Source: Geovibrio thiophilus
GTDB taxonomy: Bacteria > Chrysiogenota > Deferribacteres > Deferribacterales > Geovibrionaceae
NCBI RefSeq assembly: GCF_004087915.1
Contig: NZ_CP035108.1
Span: forward strand, 2,666,001-2,730,000
Direction: 5' to 3'
DNA length: 64,000 nucleotides
A program made the translations under genes and the position numbers. How positions within the stretch are numbered: the first letter of the stretch is position 1; each line of letters begins with the position of its first letter. Positions 53,193-61,309 of this stretch are shown in pieces. The notes below the pieces were generated by a model. The model had not been told where the DNA came from. It searched no databases and worked only from the letters and a program-made list of their open reading frames with translations.

Positions 53193-54051
53193 GTTTTTTT
53201 ACCTCCTTCTGGGCGGAAGGAGCCTCGGTTTTCTCAGACGCACAGGGAGTTTTCTCGGTTTCGTTTTCTGGTATCTGCTCCCCGCCAGACGGAAGATAGC
53301 TATAAAAAACGCAGAGATAGTAGGTGCGCCCGACCCCGTAAAATGCGCCCGTGAATCGTTCCGCCATACCTTCATGAGCTATATGGAGGCATTCTACATC
53401 GGCAGGGTGGACGAAAAGTTTCTGGAAAAATACATCAAAATAATCTGCCGCTGCGAAAAACCTGATCCGATTACAGGAGAAATCATAGTTTCCGCACACT
53501 TCGGATGCTGGGAGCTTGCGGCGCCTTCCCTCGCTGTTATCAGTCCTCTGAGAATCGGTCTGCTGGCGAGAAAAATAAAAGATCCGAAAATTGATGAATT
53601 TGTGAAAGGACGCAGAGACTTCTCCGATAAACTCATTTATCTGCATCACAGGGACTGTGCGGAGGAGATCAGCAGGCTTATAGCCTCAAACGCCCACATA
53701 GCGGCGCTTCTGGATCACGCATCCACTGAAAAGGATTCGATTTTTATTCCGTTTTTCGGCATCAAAACCACATTCAATAAGGGGCTGCCGCTCATAGCCG
53801 TCCGCAGAAACATTCCTATCCGCCCTGCCTTCATGAAAAGAACGGACGAAGGAGCGGAAATGATTTTTCTTGAACAGATTCTGCCGGACCCTAACCTTAA
53901 GCCCAAGGATCGGATAAACGACGTCGCCATTAAAATTAATAAAGCGTTTGAAGAGATAATTTCCAAAAACCCGGAGCAGTGGTATCTGCTTCATAAGCGC
54001 TTCAAAAAAACAGAGGATGAAAATGGAAAAGTTTCCCGCCGTTTTTATTGA
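53176..54051 (+). CDS. Lipid A biosynthesis acyltransferase (LpxL/HtrB-like)
   Basis: A 291-residue membrane-associated acyltransferase of the LpxL/LpxM family. The catalytic HxxxxE block is HFGCWE near residue 115. GLLARKIKDPKIDEFV, ALLDHASTEKDSIFIPFFG and the C-terminal NPEQWYLLHKRFK, with the W-x-x-x-H-x-R-F motif, are typical. It transfers a secondary acyl chain to Kdo-lipid IVA. The start is TTG with GGAGG nine bases upstream and overlaps waaA by 17 bases. Which secondary chain it adds is unknown. Confidence 0.92.
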   Translation: MHLLIKFFYLLLGGRSLGFLRRTGSFLGFVFWYLLPARRKIAIKNAEIVGAPDPVKCARESFRHTFMSYMEAFYIGRVDEKFLEKYIKIICRCEKPDPITGEIIVSAHFGCWELAAPSLAVISPLRIGLLARKIKDPKIDEFVKGRRDFSDKLIYLHHRDCAEEISRLIASNAHIAALLDHASTEKDSIFIPFFGIKTTFNKGLPLIAVRRNIPIRPAFMKRTDEGAEMIFLEQILPDPNLKPKDRINDVAIKINKAFEEIISKNPEQWYLLHKRFKKTEDENGKVSRRFY

Positions 54052-54616
54052 CCGTGACGGCACAATGAATATCGAAGCAGGCTATATTGATCATCCCGAC
54101 AACTTTAATCTTTATCCGTTTGTCCCCCACGCCGTTCGCCTTCTCAATACGCACGGCTTTATTGTCGTCGTCCTCACAAATCAGGCCGGAGTCGGAAGAG
54201 GCTATTTCGGAGAGGATAATGTGGAACTGCTTCATTCAAAAATGCGTTCGGAGCTTTCAAAGGGCGGGGCAAAGCTTGACGCTGTATATTACTGCCCTCA
54301 CCACACATCATCCAAAGACCCGAAATACGCCATAGACTGCGACTGCCGCAAGCCCCGCACAGGCATGGCGGACAGAGCGCTCAGCGAACTGCCCATTGAT
54401 ACGGACAGGATGTTCATCATCGGTGATAAGATGAGCGACATTAAGCTCGGCAAAAAGCTCGGCTGCCGCACATATCTGGTGAAAACCGGTTACGGGCTGA
54501 GAGAGGCGGAGAAAAATCCCGAGAGTGCGGACATTATAACCGACAGCCTACTCACCGCGGTTTTGGACATTCTGCAAATCAGTCGGCAAGCACAGCCGGA
54601 TCAAACCCCAGCCTGA
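54023..54616 (+). CDS. gmhB: D-glycero-beta-D-manno-heptose-1,7-bisphosphate 7-phosphatase
   Basis: A 197-residue HAD phosphatase. The nucleophile segment is [11 protein letters not shown], followed by [11 protein letters not shown] and the zinc-binding Cys/His loop (YYCPHHT ... [10 protein letters not shown]), then [12 protein letters not shown]. It removes the 7-phosphate during ADP-heptose synthesis for LPS inner core. The ATG at 54023 has AGAGG at good distance, whereas the ATG at 54017 is too close to it. It overlaps the acyltransferase gene by 29 bases. Its 3' end overlaps the convergent chemoreceptor gene by 38 bases. Confidence 0.93.
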   Translation: MEKFPAVFIDRDGTMNIEAGYIDHPDNFNLYPFVPHAVRLLNTHGFIVVVLTNQAGVGRGYFGEDNVELLHSKMRSELSKGGAKLDAVYYCPHHTSSKDPKYAIDCDCRKPRTGMADRALSELPIDTDRMFIIGDKMSDIKLGKKLGCRTYLVKTGYGLREAEKNPESADIITDSLLTAVLDILQISRQAQPDQTPA

Positions 54617-56375
54617 ACGCTCCCCAATGCTTCCCGTTGATCATAACGGGAAGAGAGAGATCGTTCACCACCTCGCCTGTATCGCGGACATAAGCCTGAA
54701 GCAGGAATCTTTTGGTGTTTTTCGCTGCCCGCAGCCCCGTATGATCATTGAAGATCCTTTTATCCCTGCTGGTCAGAACATCCGTTTCATGGTTCCCCGT
54801 GAGCGGTCTGGCAAATTTGCTGTTGTGGGTGGGAGCGTATCCGTTGCTGTCCACGCACAGGGCGAATATGCACCCTTTCACGTCCCTTAGAGCCTCATCG
54901 TATATTTTCTGAAACTCAGCCTCTATGCGCTTGTCATAATCGGTTGAATACTTCTGCGGATCTGTTCCCTTGACGGGGCGGTAGTTTCTGTCAAAAATAT
55001 TTACACCCTGAGAGGCATAGGCAGAGAGCTTGGATTCAAGGATATTTTTGTATCCGTCCGCCTTAAGAATTATCTGTTCAAAGGTGCCTTTGCCTATTTT
55101 GAAGCGGGAAACAAGTTCCTGAATTATCTCAATCTTGCCGTTAAGATCGTCCGTGGAGTGTTTCGATTCCTCCATCCTTCCGGTTACCTCGTTTGCTATG
55201 CGGTGAATGTCCGAAACATTATCGTTTATCCGGTCGTTGACCTTGGTGAGATCGTCCAGCGAGCCCGAAATATTCTGCAATCCCGCGGATGTCTGCTCAA
55301 AGTCCGTCACCATGGACATGAACTTCACAGATGTCCGCTCCACAACGTCCTTTGTGAGCCCCATATGCTCGTTTATTGTTTCGGTCTGCGTTGCCGTGTT
55401 CTGCACCTGACCGACTATATTGTCTATGTTTTTGGATATTTCTTCCGTTGCCGTCTTCACTCTTTCCGCCAGCTTGCGCACCTCATCCGCCACGACTGCG
55501 AAGCCTCTTCCCGCTTCCCCCGCTCTTGCAGCCTCTATCGCCGCGTTCAGTGCGAGAAGATTTGTCTGGTCGGAAATGTCTTCGATGAGGGAAACAACAG
55601 TTCTGATATGTCTTGAGTTCTCCGCAAGACCGTTCACGGTGGTAAGGAAGGAGCCTATCATTGTGCTCACCTCCTGTATCTTTTCCGTGACATGCTCAAG
55701 CTCCCCGTAGGATTCCCGCGCGTGAGCAAGGTTGTTCATCGTCGTGGTGCTTATCTGCACGGAGTTTGCCGCAACTGTCTCTATGGCATCAGTAACTTTT
55801 CCGCTTGCCTCGAAAACTGTGTTGGCAAGTCCGTCCTGAGTTTTTGCGTCTTTAGAGGCAGCATCGACATTCTTGACTACCTTTGCTGATTCAACGCCTA
55901 TATTGACGCCCAAAACACGGACATTCCTGATAATGTCGCGGAGCTTTTCCATAAATTTGTTGAAGTTTCCGGCAAGCTCGCTCATTTCGTCATATGTGAG
56001 CTGAGGCATATCCAGAGAGAGATCCCCCTCCCCTTCACTGACTTCTTCAAGAAGCGCCGAAAGCCGCTTCACAGGCTTAACAATCAGCATCCGCATAAAA
56101 ATTGCCGTGAGAACGGCGGCGACAACCGAAAAAACGGCGAAGAAAAGTATATGGTAAATACTCTGGCTGACTATGGCTCCGCCTATACTTTCCGCCAGCG
56201 CAGGATCCTTCGCGGTGATCAGCCCGCATATACTGCTGCGCTGATACAGAGTGAACACTACCATCAGAATGATCTGGAAACAGACAATGCCCAGAATATT
56301 CCCGAAGATTTTCTTTGTGAGGCTGTTGAAAATATGTTTCTCCAGCCATTTGTATATATTGTAGAAAATAGCCAT
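54579..56375 (-). CDS. Methyl-accepting chemotaxis protein with C-terminal sensor region
   Basis: A 598-residue chemoreceptor. Transmembrane helices lie at about 28-48 and 74-96, with only a short periplasmic loop between them. A HAMP region follows at about 97-150 ([15 protein letters not shown]), then a long methyl-accepting coiled coil with the CheA/CheW-binding tip [20 protein letters not shown] near 268-287. After the coiled coil, a globular domain at about 445-598 contains [20 protein letters not shown] and DRKRIFND-type, [21 protein letters not shown] segments, as in Cache/PAS-like sensors. The sensing domain is therefore cytoplasmic and at the C-terminus, the reverse of the classical order. 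The ligand is unknown. Confidence 0.9.
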   Translation of the reverse strand: MAIFYNIYKWLEKHIFNSLTKKIFGNILGIVCFQIILMVVFTLYQRSSICGLITAKDPALAESIGGAIVSQSIYHILFFAVFSVVAAVLTAIFMRMLIVKPVKRLSALLEEVSEGEGDLSLDMPQLTYDEMSELAGNFNKFMEKLRDIIRNVRVLGVNIGVESAKVVKNVDAASKDAKTQDGLANTVFEASGKVTDAIETVAANSVQISTTTMNNLAHARESYGELEHVTEKIQEVSTMIGSFLTTVNGLAENSRHIRTVVSLIEDISDQTNLLALNAAIEAARAGEAGRGFAVVADEVRKLAERVKTATEEISKNIDNIVGQVQNTATQTETINEHMGLTKDVVERTSVKFMSMVTDFEQTSAGLQNISGSLDDLTKVNDRINDNVSDIHRIANEVTGRMEESKHSTDDLNGKIEIIQELVSRFKIGKGTFEQIILKADGYKNILESKLSAYASQGVNIFDRNYRPVKGTDPQKYSTDYDKRIEAEFQKIYDEALRDVKGCIFALCVDSNGYAPTHNSKFARPLTGNHETDVLTSRDKRIFNDHTGLRAAKNTKRFLLQAYVRDTGEVVNDLSLPVMINGKHWGAFRLGFDPAVLAD

Positions 56376-56517
56376 AGTTCACCATAACACTTTTATAAAA
56401 TAACCATTGTGTAAAATAAAATCTTTTATAAATTTTTGCAAGCCAATTAAATTCTTTTATAAATTACGGTAAAACAGAATTTTTTTCAGGTAAGATCCTG
56501 TATCAATAATAAAACAT

Positions 56518-56628
56518 CGGGTAATTTTTGTCCGTAAATAGTTTCAGGCGCTTCGCGTATGCAGTCTTTTTCTGCTTTCCGGAAAATTAAGTTCTGGACA
56601 AATAATTGATATTTCCCATAATTACCCG
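56518..56628. promoter_or_regulatory. Nested inverted repeat upstream of the flavin oxidoreductase gene
   Basis: Outer arms CGGGTAATT (56518-56526) and AATTACCCG (56620-56628) enclose inner arms TTTGTCC (56527-56533) and GGACAAA (56596-56602). A GCAG/CTGC pair lies between them. The structure ends about 20 bases before the start codon. It could be an operator pair for DNA looping or a small relic element. Confidence 0.45.
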
Positions 56629-56648
56629 AAACATCATGAGGTTCATCA

Positions 56649-57740
56649 ATGACATTATTTCAGAAAACCAATATCGGAACACTTGCGCTCAGTAACAGAG
56701 CTGTCAGATCCGCCACATGGGAAGGCGGAGCGGATGCGGACGGAATACCGTCCGAGAGGCAGATTAATCTATATAAAGAGTTGGCGGAAGGCGGAACCGG
56801 ACTGATTATCACAGGATATATCGTCCCCTGCGCGGACGGCAGACAAACCCCCGGGCAAATGATGCTGAAGGATCAGGCTGCACTTGAAGTGTACAGAACG
56901 CTTACCGGTGCCGTGCATACAGAAGGAGCCAAGATAGCCGGACAGCTTGTTCACTGCGGCGGTCAGTCCACGGAGCGCATGGCAGGAAGAAAACCCCTCG
57001 CCCCTTCCGCCGTGGAAGCGCCCCAATACTCTTCGGTTCCGGAGGAGATGAGCACGGAGGAAATCGAAAGAATAAAATCCGCATTCGCATACACGGCAGG
57101 GCTCTGTAAAGAAGCGGGATTTGATGCCGTGCAGCTTCACGCCGCCCACGGGTATCTTATTAATCAGTTTCTGTCGCCTGCGCTCAACAAACGCACAGAC
57201 GAATACGGCGGAAATATCGAAAACAGGGCACGCTTTCTTCTGGAAGTTCTCGCGGAAGTTAAAAAAACCGCAGGAGCGGACTTTCCGGTGATGGTGAAGC
57301 TGAACGGCTCGGACAATCTGGAGGGCGGGCTTGATATTGAAGACTCAGTACAGGTTGCGGCTATGCTTGGAAAAGCCGGAGCAGACGCAATCGAGGTGAG
57401 TGCGGGAACCCCTGCCTCCGGCAAAGAAGGCGCTCCGGTACGAACCGGAATTAAGTGCGGGATAAACGAAGGCTATAACCTTGGATATGCCAAAAGAATA
57501 CGCTCCGCCGTGTCGCTGCCTGTTATCACCGTGGGCGGGTACAGAAGCTATGAGGAATGCCGGAAAGCTTTTGAGGCGGGCATGGACTTTGTTTCATTTT
57601 CAAGACCGCTGATAAAAGAGCCTGCGATCATAAAAAGATGGGAAAGAGGCGACACCGCGCCGTCCGGCTGTATATCATGCAACGGATGCTTTAAGCCCGG
57701 GCTGAAGGAAGGGCTGATAAGATGCGTAATAAATAAATAG
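56649..57740 (+). CDS. NADH:flavin oxidoreductase (Old Yellow Enzyme family)
   Basis: A 363-residue TIM-barrel FMN enzyme. NRAVRSATWEGGADADG near the N-terminus binds flavin. HAAHGYLINQFLSPALNKRTDEYGG, with the catalytic H-x-x-H variant, and ITVGGYRS with FSRPLIKEPA are typical. The C-terminus has Cys-rich CISCNGCF and a final RCVINK, reminiscent of the Fe-S ligands of the larger 2,4-dienoyl-CoA reductase group but without its extra domains. It reduces activated C=C bonds or nitro groups; the substrate is unknown. GAGG precedes the ATG, and a nested inverted repeat is directly upstream. Confidence 0.92.
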   Translation: MTLFQKTNIGTLALSNRAVRSATWEGGADADGIPSERQINLYKELAEGGTGLIITGYIVPCADGRQTPGQMMLKDQAALEVYRTLTGAVHTEGAKIAGQLVHCGGQSTERMAGRKPLAPSAVEAPQYSSVPEEMSTEEIERIKSAFAYTAGLCKEAGFDAVQLHAAHGYLINQFLSPALNKRTDEYGGNIENRARFLLEVLAEVKKTAGADFPVMVKLNGSDNLEGGLDIEDSVQVAAMLGKAGADAIEVSAGTPASGKEGAPVRTGIKCGINEGYNLGYAKRIRSAVSLPVITVGGYRSYEECRKAFEAGMDFVSFSRPLIKEPAIIKRWERGDTAPSGCISCNGCFKPGLKEGLIRCVINK

Positions 57741-57746
57741 ACACAC

Positions 57747-57777
57747 GCCCCGCCGGAATGCGGGGCTTCGTTTTTTT
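57747..57777 (+). terminator. Terminator of the flavin oxidoreductase gene
   Basis: GCCCCGC and GCGGGGC around CGGAAT, then TTCG and seven T residues. Confidence 0.9.
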
Positions 57778-58037
57778 CAGAGGTGGTACTTAAGCCCGTC
57801 GATGCGACTGATCATTTCATAAAAGCTTCTCAGCTCATTATAATTGCCCACTTCCACAGTGACGGATATAGACACGTACTTTCCGCTGCTGCTTTTTCTT
57901 TCCTGAATGTCAATAACCTCTTTCAGTACAAACACCGCCTTTACGCTGTCCCTGAAAGAATCCGTATCATCCCCCATCATCTTGTATGTGAATCTGGCGG
58001 GGTAGTCCATTTCCGTAAAACTATTCTGCTCGCTCAA
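57777..58037 (-). CDS. DUF493 (YbeD-like) small protein
   Basis: An 86-residue ACT-like alpha/beta protein. DYPARFTYKMMGDDTDSFRDSV, a VSISVTVEVGNYNELRSFYEMI segment and the C-terminal IDGLKYHL follow the DUF493/YbeD pattern; E. coli YbeD resembles the ACT fold and its role is unclear. The start lies inside the last codons of nfeD (17-base overlap), so it is translated from the same message. Confidence 0.88.
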   Translation of the reverse strand: MSEQNSFTEMDYPARFTYKMMGDDTDSFRDSVKAVFVLKEVIDIQERKSSSGKYVSISVTVEVGNYNELRSFYEMISRIDGLKYHL

Positions 58038-59253
58038 CTTTTATCACCATCCCCTTAATTTCCGCAATTTTTACTTTATCGTTTTTCTCAAAGGATGAGC
58101 CTGATTCAGCGTTCCATATCTCGCCGTGGACAAACACCTTGCCTGAGCTTCCGTTCCAAGACATGACAGTTCCCGCTTCGCCTATCATCCCTTCCGCTCC
58201 GGTAGCAGGCTTGGACAGAAAATCCTTAACAATGAGCCTGCCCAGAAGCCCCACAACAAGAAGAACCGCAGCCAGAACGCCTGCTATCATTCCCAATGAA
58301 ACACTTATGCCCACGTTCCCCTCCCTGCTGAAAAGCAGATACATTCCGAACCCAAGCGCCACCACTGCCCCCAGTGTCAGGAGCCCGAAGCTCGGGATAA
58401 AAACCTCCGCAACCATCAAAGCAAAGCCTGCGAAGATCAAGAGAAGCCCCAGCCAGTTTACGGGTATTATATTGATGCCCATGAGGAAAAGCAGTATGGC
58501 GCATATTCCGATCCCTGCGAAAACGAACGTTCCGGGCATCTTGAACTCAAGGAAAACAGCCCCTATCCCTATGAAAAGCATAAGCATCAGCACATTCGGG
58601 TCGCTGAGAAAAAACGCCACCTTTTGCAGGACAGTGGGCTCAAGGTATGTTCTCGCCGTCTGTTCGCCGTATTTTTCGGACAGAAGAGCCACGAGCCCGT
58701 CATCACTGTTCACCACAGTGTCTATAATATCAGCCTCAAGAGCTTCCTGTGAGGTGAGGCTGAGGGAATTTGTCACCATCTGCACAGATATATCAAGGTT
58801 TCTGCCCCTTTTCTCCGCAATGGAGCGCATGAAGGCGACCGTGTCGTTCTCAATCTTTTTGCCCAGCTCACCCTCAATATTCTGTCCGGTTATGTTCACC
58901 GGATGAGCGGCGCCTATATTGCTTCCCTCAGCCATGGCTGCGTAGTGGGAAGCGAGGGTTATGAATGTGCCCGCCGAGCCCGCTCTTGCCCCCTGCGGGG
59001 AAACAAACGTCACCACAGGGGTCTCGCTTTCGAGGATAAGCTGAACGATTTTTCTTGTGGAATCCAGAATGCCTCCCGGAGTATCAAGCTTTAACACCAG
59101 CACACCTTCTGCGGAGGAGGCTTTCTTCAGAGATTCTTCTATATATTTTTCGGTGTATCCGCTGATTACGCCGTTTATCTCAACGAAGAAATACTCCTTC
59201 GCGCCGGCGACGGAAAAGGCAAAAAGCATCAGGAAGGCAAGAAAAAATCTCAT
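58021..59253 (-). CDS. NfeD-family membrane-bound serine protease
   Basis: A 410-residue protein. The signal segment (LAFLMLFAFSVAGA) precedes a ClpP-class protease domain at about 20-215, with LDTPGGILDSTRKI, nucleophile Ser in ARAGSAGTFI near 91 and the Lys dyad region RNLDISVQM. Four to five transmembrane helices lie at about 225-345. A C-terminal OB-fold at about 350-410 contains GEAGTVMSWNGSSGKVFVHGEIW. This is the full-length NfeD (1510-N-like) type that cleaves stomatin-like proteins. No stomatin gene is adjacent here, which is unusual for the family. Confidence 0.92.
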   Translation of the reverse strand: MRFFLAFLMLFAFSVAGAKEYFFVEINGVISGYTEKYIEESLKKASSAEGVLVLKLDTPGGILDSTRKIVQLILESETPVVTFVSPQGARAGSAGTFITLASHYAAMAEGSNIGAAHPVNITGQNIEGELGKKIENDTVAFMRSIAEKRGRNLDISVQMVTNSLSLTSQEALEADIIDTVVNSDDGLVALLSEKYGEQTARTYLEPTVLQKVAFFLSDPNVLMLMLFIGIGAVFLEFKMPGTFVFAGIGICAILLFLMGINIIPVNWLGLLLIFAGFALMVAEVFIPSFGLLTLGAVVALGFGMYLLFSREGNVGISVSLGMIAGVLAAVLLVVGLLGRLIVKDFLSKPATGAEGMIGEAGTVMSWNGSSGKVFVHGEIWNAESGSSFEKNDKVKIAEIKGMVIKVERAE

Positions 59254-59270
59254 CAGTTCCTCCGGAGGAA

Positions 59271-59939
59271 TTACTGTTTTATCATTCTGAAGAAGTATAC
59301 GCCCAGTTCCGGCGAAAACTTGCGGTAATATTTTGTTTCGTGGTAGTCCACAAGCTCGTTTATAAATACAGTATCGTACGCGCTCTTCAAATTTTCCACA
59401 GGTTTCAGGTTTTCCGCTATCTCTTCGGCATAGTCCGCCTGATCTGTCGCCATGTACAGACTGCCGCCCGTCTTAAGCTTGGATGTGAGAATCTCGATGA
59501 AGGATGTCTTCAGCAGCCTGCGCTTATTGTGCTTTTTCTTCGGCCACGGGTCGGGGAAATTCACGAAAAAGTTATCCACACAACCGTCCTCAAGGAGGCT
59601 TACGAAGAATGTGGCGTCGAAGTGAATTATCTTCGCGTTTTTCACTCCGGCAGTGCGCACCTTTCGGATTGCCCTGTCAAATATACGCTTCATTACCTCA
59701 AACCCGAGGTAGTTCTGCTCCGGATGCCTTCCGGCAAAGGCACTTATAAACTCGCCGTTGCCGATGCCTATCTCCACATTGAACGGGGCTCCGTTCGGGA
59801 AAAAATCTTCGGGAACGAATTTATCGTATCCTTCAAATTCGCCGCCGTGGGAAAATTTCTGAAATCTTTCGACCTGCGGACGCAGATCCTTGGCATATAT
59901 GTATATATCTTCCTGAAAATTAAGGTCTACTCTTTTAAT
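59271..59939 (-). CDS. trmB: tRNA (guanine-N7-)-methyltransferase, apparently starting at ATT
   Basis: A SAM-dependent Rossmann methyltransferase that makes m7G46 in tRNA. The SAM loop is VEIGIGNGEF, with FVNFPDPWPKKKHNKRRL the TrmB hallmark and MATDQADYAEEI later. A GTG at 59777 would remove the N-terminal 54 residues and place the SAM loop at the very start, which does not fit the family. The open frame continues upstream with coding-like sequence (DLNFQEDIYIYAKDLRPQVERF) to a stop, without any in-frame ATG, GTG or TTG. GGGAGG stands six bases before an in-frame ATT at 59937-59939, giving 223 codons, the normal TrmB length. CTG at 59885 is the other option. It is 17 bases upstream of nfeD. 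Confidence 0.85.
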   Translation of the reverse strand: MKRVDLNFQEDIYIYAKDLRPQVERFQKFSHGGEFEGYDKFVPEDFFPNGAPFNVEIGIGNGEFISAFAGRHPEQNYLGFEVMKRIFDRAIRKVRTAGVKNAKIIHFDATFFVSLLEDGCVDNFFVNFPDPWPKKKHNKRRLLKTSFIEILTSKLKTGGSLYMATDQADYAEEIAENLKPVENLKSAYDTVFINELVDYHETKYYRKFSPELGVYFFRMIKQ

Positions 59940-59974
59940 AACAAGCCTCCCTGACGTAAATAATATTTATTCAG

Positions 59975-60000
59975 CACAAACACCCCCGTTTAAGGGGGTG
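59975..60000 (-). terminator. Hairpin between DUF1858 and trmB
   Basis: CACCCCC and GGGGGTG around six bases, followed on the minus strand by TTTGTGC. It is about 43 bases after the DUF1858 stop, and the short T-run makes it moderate. Confidence 0.6.
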
Positions 60001-60042
60001 CGGCATTTCAGTCTGTATTATTTTTTTAAGTAATTGCGCTGA

Positions 60043-60249
60043 TCAGGCTTTGCAGTCCGCCACAAATTTTCTCAGCTCTGCCAGAACCTCATCGGGATCA
60101 AGACCGTGCATGCGTGAACCCTTTTCGATGCTCTCATTGGCAACACCCATGCAGCTCATGCAGCCCATGTTAAATTTATCAAAAACTTCCGCTGAAGAGG
60201 GACAGGCTTTCAATACATCCGCAATTATTGTTTTCGCTGTTATTTCCAT
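60043..60249 (-). CDS. DUF1858 small protein (hybrid-cluster-associated type)
   Basis: A 68-residue protein of the DUF1858 family: MEITAKTIIADVLKACPSS, then a CMSCMG motif with Cys pair near 31-34, and the helical tail LDPDEVLAELRKF. Such proteins occur mainly in anaerobes, alone or fused to redox enzymes, and may carry a redox-active disulfide. I start it at 60249, since GAGG precedes it; the ATG at 60264 would lie ahead of that site. It is a single-gene unit. Confidence 0.85.
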   Translation of the reverse strand: MEITAKTIIADVLKACPSSAEVFDKFNMGCMSCMGVANESIEKGSRMHGLDPDEVLAELRKFVADCKA

Positions 60250-60381
60250 AATATTTAACCTCATTGCTGATTTAAAATAAATACTGTTGTAAGCTCACGG
60301 CGCAGGGAATTATCCGGTTATATACCCGTCATGCTGAACGCAGTGAAGCATCCCTGACAGCGTTAATAAATCCCCCTCTGT

Positions 60382-60432
60382 CCCCCTTTAATAAAGGGGG
60401 AAGCCAACTCCCCCTCCTTTGGCAAAGGAGGG
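60382..60432. repeat. Paired palindromic C-rich/G-rich repeats
   Basis: Hairpins CCCCCTTT with AAAGGGGG (60382-60400) and CCCTCCTTT with AAAGGAGGG (60412-60432) are of the same module type as 11553-11590 and 47535-47616. They form the left end of a 450-base repeat island that fills the space before rpmB. Confidence 0.65.
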
Positions 60433-60446
60433 TTGGGGAGGATTTG

Positions 60447-60480
60447 TCTGAGACTCTTCGCCTGAGGCTCAGAGTGACGT
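60447..60480 (+). repeat. Short hairpin repeat word
   Basis: TCTGAGACTCTTCGCCTGAG is followed by GCTCAGAGTGACG. CTGAG and CTCAG pair. In the opposite orientation the same word lies at about 45752-45780. It is a frequent type of bacterial intergenic repeat. Confidence 0.5.
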
Positions 60481-60494
60481 CAGTCAGTAAGTCC

Positions 60495-60577
60495 CGGCGC
60501 GCTCCCTTCCGTGGGAGCGTTTACTGCTTCCACGAAAAAAAGCTTGTCGGAGAGCTTTTATTCAAAAAAACTCTTGA
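60495..60577 (+). repeat. 83-base direct repeat, unit 1
   Basis: Identical over 83 bases to 60659-60741. It begins with hairpin 1 of the three-hairpin repeat (CGCTCCC/GGGAGCG) and continues with unique sequence containing AAGCTTGTCGGAGAGCTT. The two units bracket the body of copy 8, as if a segment next to that repeat was duplicated. Confidence 0.85.
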
Positions 60578-60588
60578 ACCGACTTACA

Positions 60589-60683
60589 AGGAGAACAACC
60601 ACTTCCTGTGTTGTTCTCCTACACGCTCGCGGGCGGATGAACCGCCCTTCGCTTCGCACGGCGCGCTCCCTTCCGTGGGAGCG
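60589..60683 (-). repeat. Three-hairpin dispersed repeat, copy 8
   Basis: On the minus strand hairpin 1 has stem CGCTCCC/GGGAGCG with loop ACGGAA. The linker GCCGTGCGAAGCGAAG follows, then hairpin 2 with stem GGGCGG/CCGCCC. A GCGAGCGTGT linker leads to hairpin 3 with stem AGGAGAACAAC/GTTGTTCTCCT, 11 perfect pairs, around ACAGGAAGTG. All three stems differ from the other copies while loops and linkers are conserved. Confidence 0.85.
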
Positions 60684-60741
60684 TTTACTGCTTCCACGAA
60701 AAAAAGCTTGTCGGAGAGCTTTTATTCAAAAAAACTCTTGA
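60659..60741 (+). repeat. 83-base direct repeat, unit 2
   Basis: Exact copy of 60495-60577, offset by 164 bases. Perfect identity implies a recent duplication or ongoing gene-conversion-like exchange. Unit 2 contains hairpin 1 of copy 8. Confidence 0.85.
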
Positions 60742-60837
60742 TCGGTTATATAGGTTATGTTAGCATTTCAAGCTCTTTAGATCAAGACTATTGAACAGTG
60801 TAAAGGTTTAGAATTATCATACATTCGGAGGATTAAC

Positions 60838-61026
60838 ATGGCCAGAAGATGTGAGGTTTGCGGTAAAGGACCGATGTTCGGTCACAACATAAGCCACGCT
60901 CACAACGTTACAAGAAGGGTTTTCCTTCCTAACGTGCACAAGATGAGAGTTGTTGAAGACGGACAGGTTGTCAGAAAGAAAGTCTGCACAAAATGCCTTA
61001 AAGCAGGCAAAGTTCAGAAAGCCTAA
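60838..61026 (+). CDS. rpmB: Ribosomal protein bL28
   Basis: A 62-residue large-subunit ribosomal protein. [20 protein letters not shown] has the first Cys pair, and [11 protein letters not shown] the second, so this is the zinc-binding (C+) form of L28, which matters for zinc homeostasis in the family. GGAGG precedes the ATG, and a strong terminator follows. A possible promoter (TTGAAC at 60791, TATCAT at 60815, 18-base spacing) sits just after the repeat island. Confidence 0.97.
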   Translation: MARRCEVCGKGPMFGHNISHAHNVTRRVFLPNVHKMRVVEDGQVVRKKVCTKCLKAGKVQKA

Positions 61027-61044
61027 TCACAGACATTGAACCAT

Positions 61045-61077
61045 GCCTGCGGCTTTTTAGTCCGCAGGCGGTTTTGT
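61045..61077 (+). terminator. Terminator of rpmB
   Basis: GCCTGCGG and CCGCAGGC around CTTTTTAGT, followed by GGTTTTGT. It is about 19 bases after the rpmB stop. Confidence 0.85.
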
Positions 61078-61165
61078 CCCTTTCTTCATCTAAAAAACTC
61101 CAAACTTTCAAAAAGATGTTTTCCTGAAGCTCTTTCAGCAGATATTTCTGCGCCTATGCGTTCAA

Positions 61166-61193
61166 AGATTCTTCACTTCGTTCAGAATGACGC
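61166..61193 (+). repeat. Short hairpin repeat word
   Basis: AGATTCTTCACTTCGTTCAG followed by AATGACG. The same word, diverged, lies at 45800-45835. It immediately precedes three-hairpin copy 6. Confidence 0.55.
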
Positions 61194-61201
61194 AGGCAAC
61201 T

Positions 61202-61294
61202 CAACTCCCACGGATGGGAGTTGCGCCGTGCGAAGCGAAGGCGGGTTTACCCCGCCGCGAGCGTGTGAGGAAACGGACAGGACGTGCCGTTTCC
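61202..61294 (+). repeat. Three-hairpin dispersed repeat, copy 6
   Basis: Hairpin 1 has stem CAACTCCC/GGGAGTTG around ACGGAT. The linker CGCCGTGCGAAGCGAA follows, then hairpin 2 with stem GGCGGG/CCCGCC. A GCGAGCGTGTG linker leads to hairpin 3 with stem GGAAACGG/CCGTTTCC around ACAGGACGTG. All stems are perfect and each is different from those of copies 1-5. Confidence 0.85.
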
Positions 61295-61309
61295 GAACTA
61301 TCATAAAAT

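Noticed and set aside
58139-58906. Open frame of 255 codons opposite nfeD
   Set aside because: Rich in Pro, Ser and Thr, as expected for a shadow of a membrane protein gene. NfeD motifs on the other strand are unambiguous.
60444-60794. Open frames spanning the direct repeats before rpmB
   Set aside because: The translation repeats the same peptide because of the 83-base duplication; no ribosome binding site or family match.
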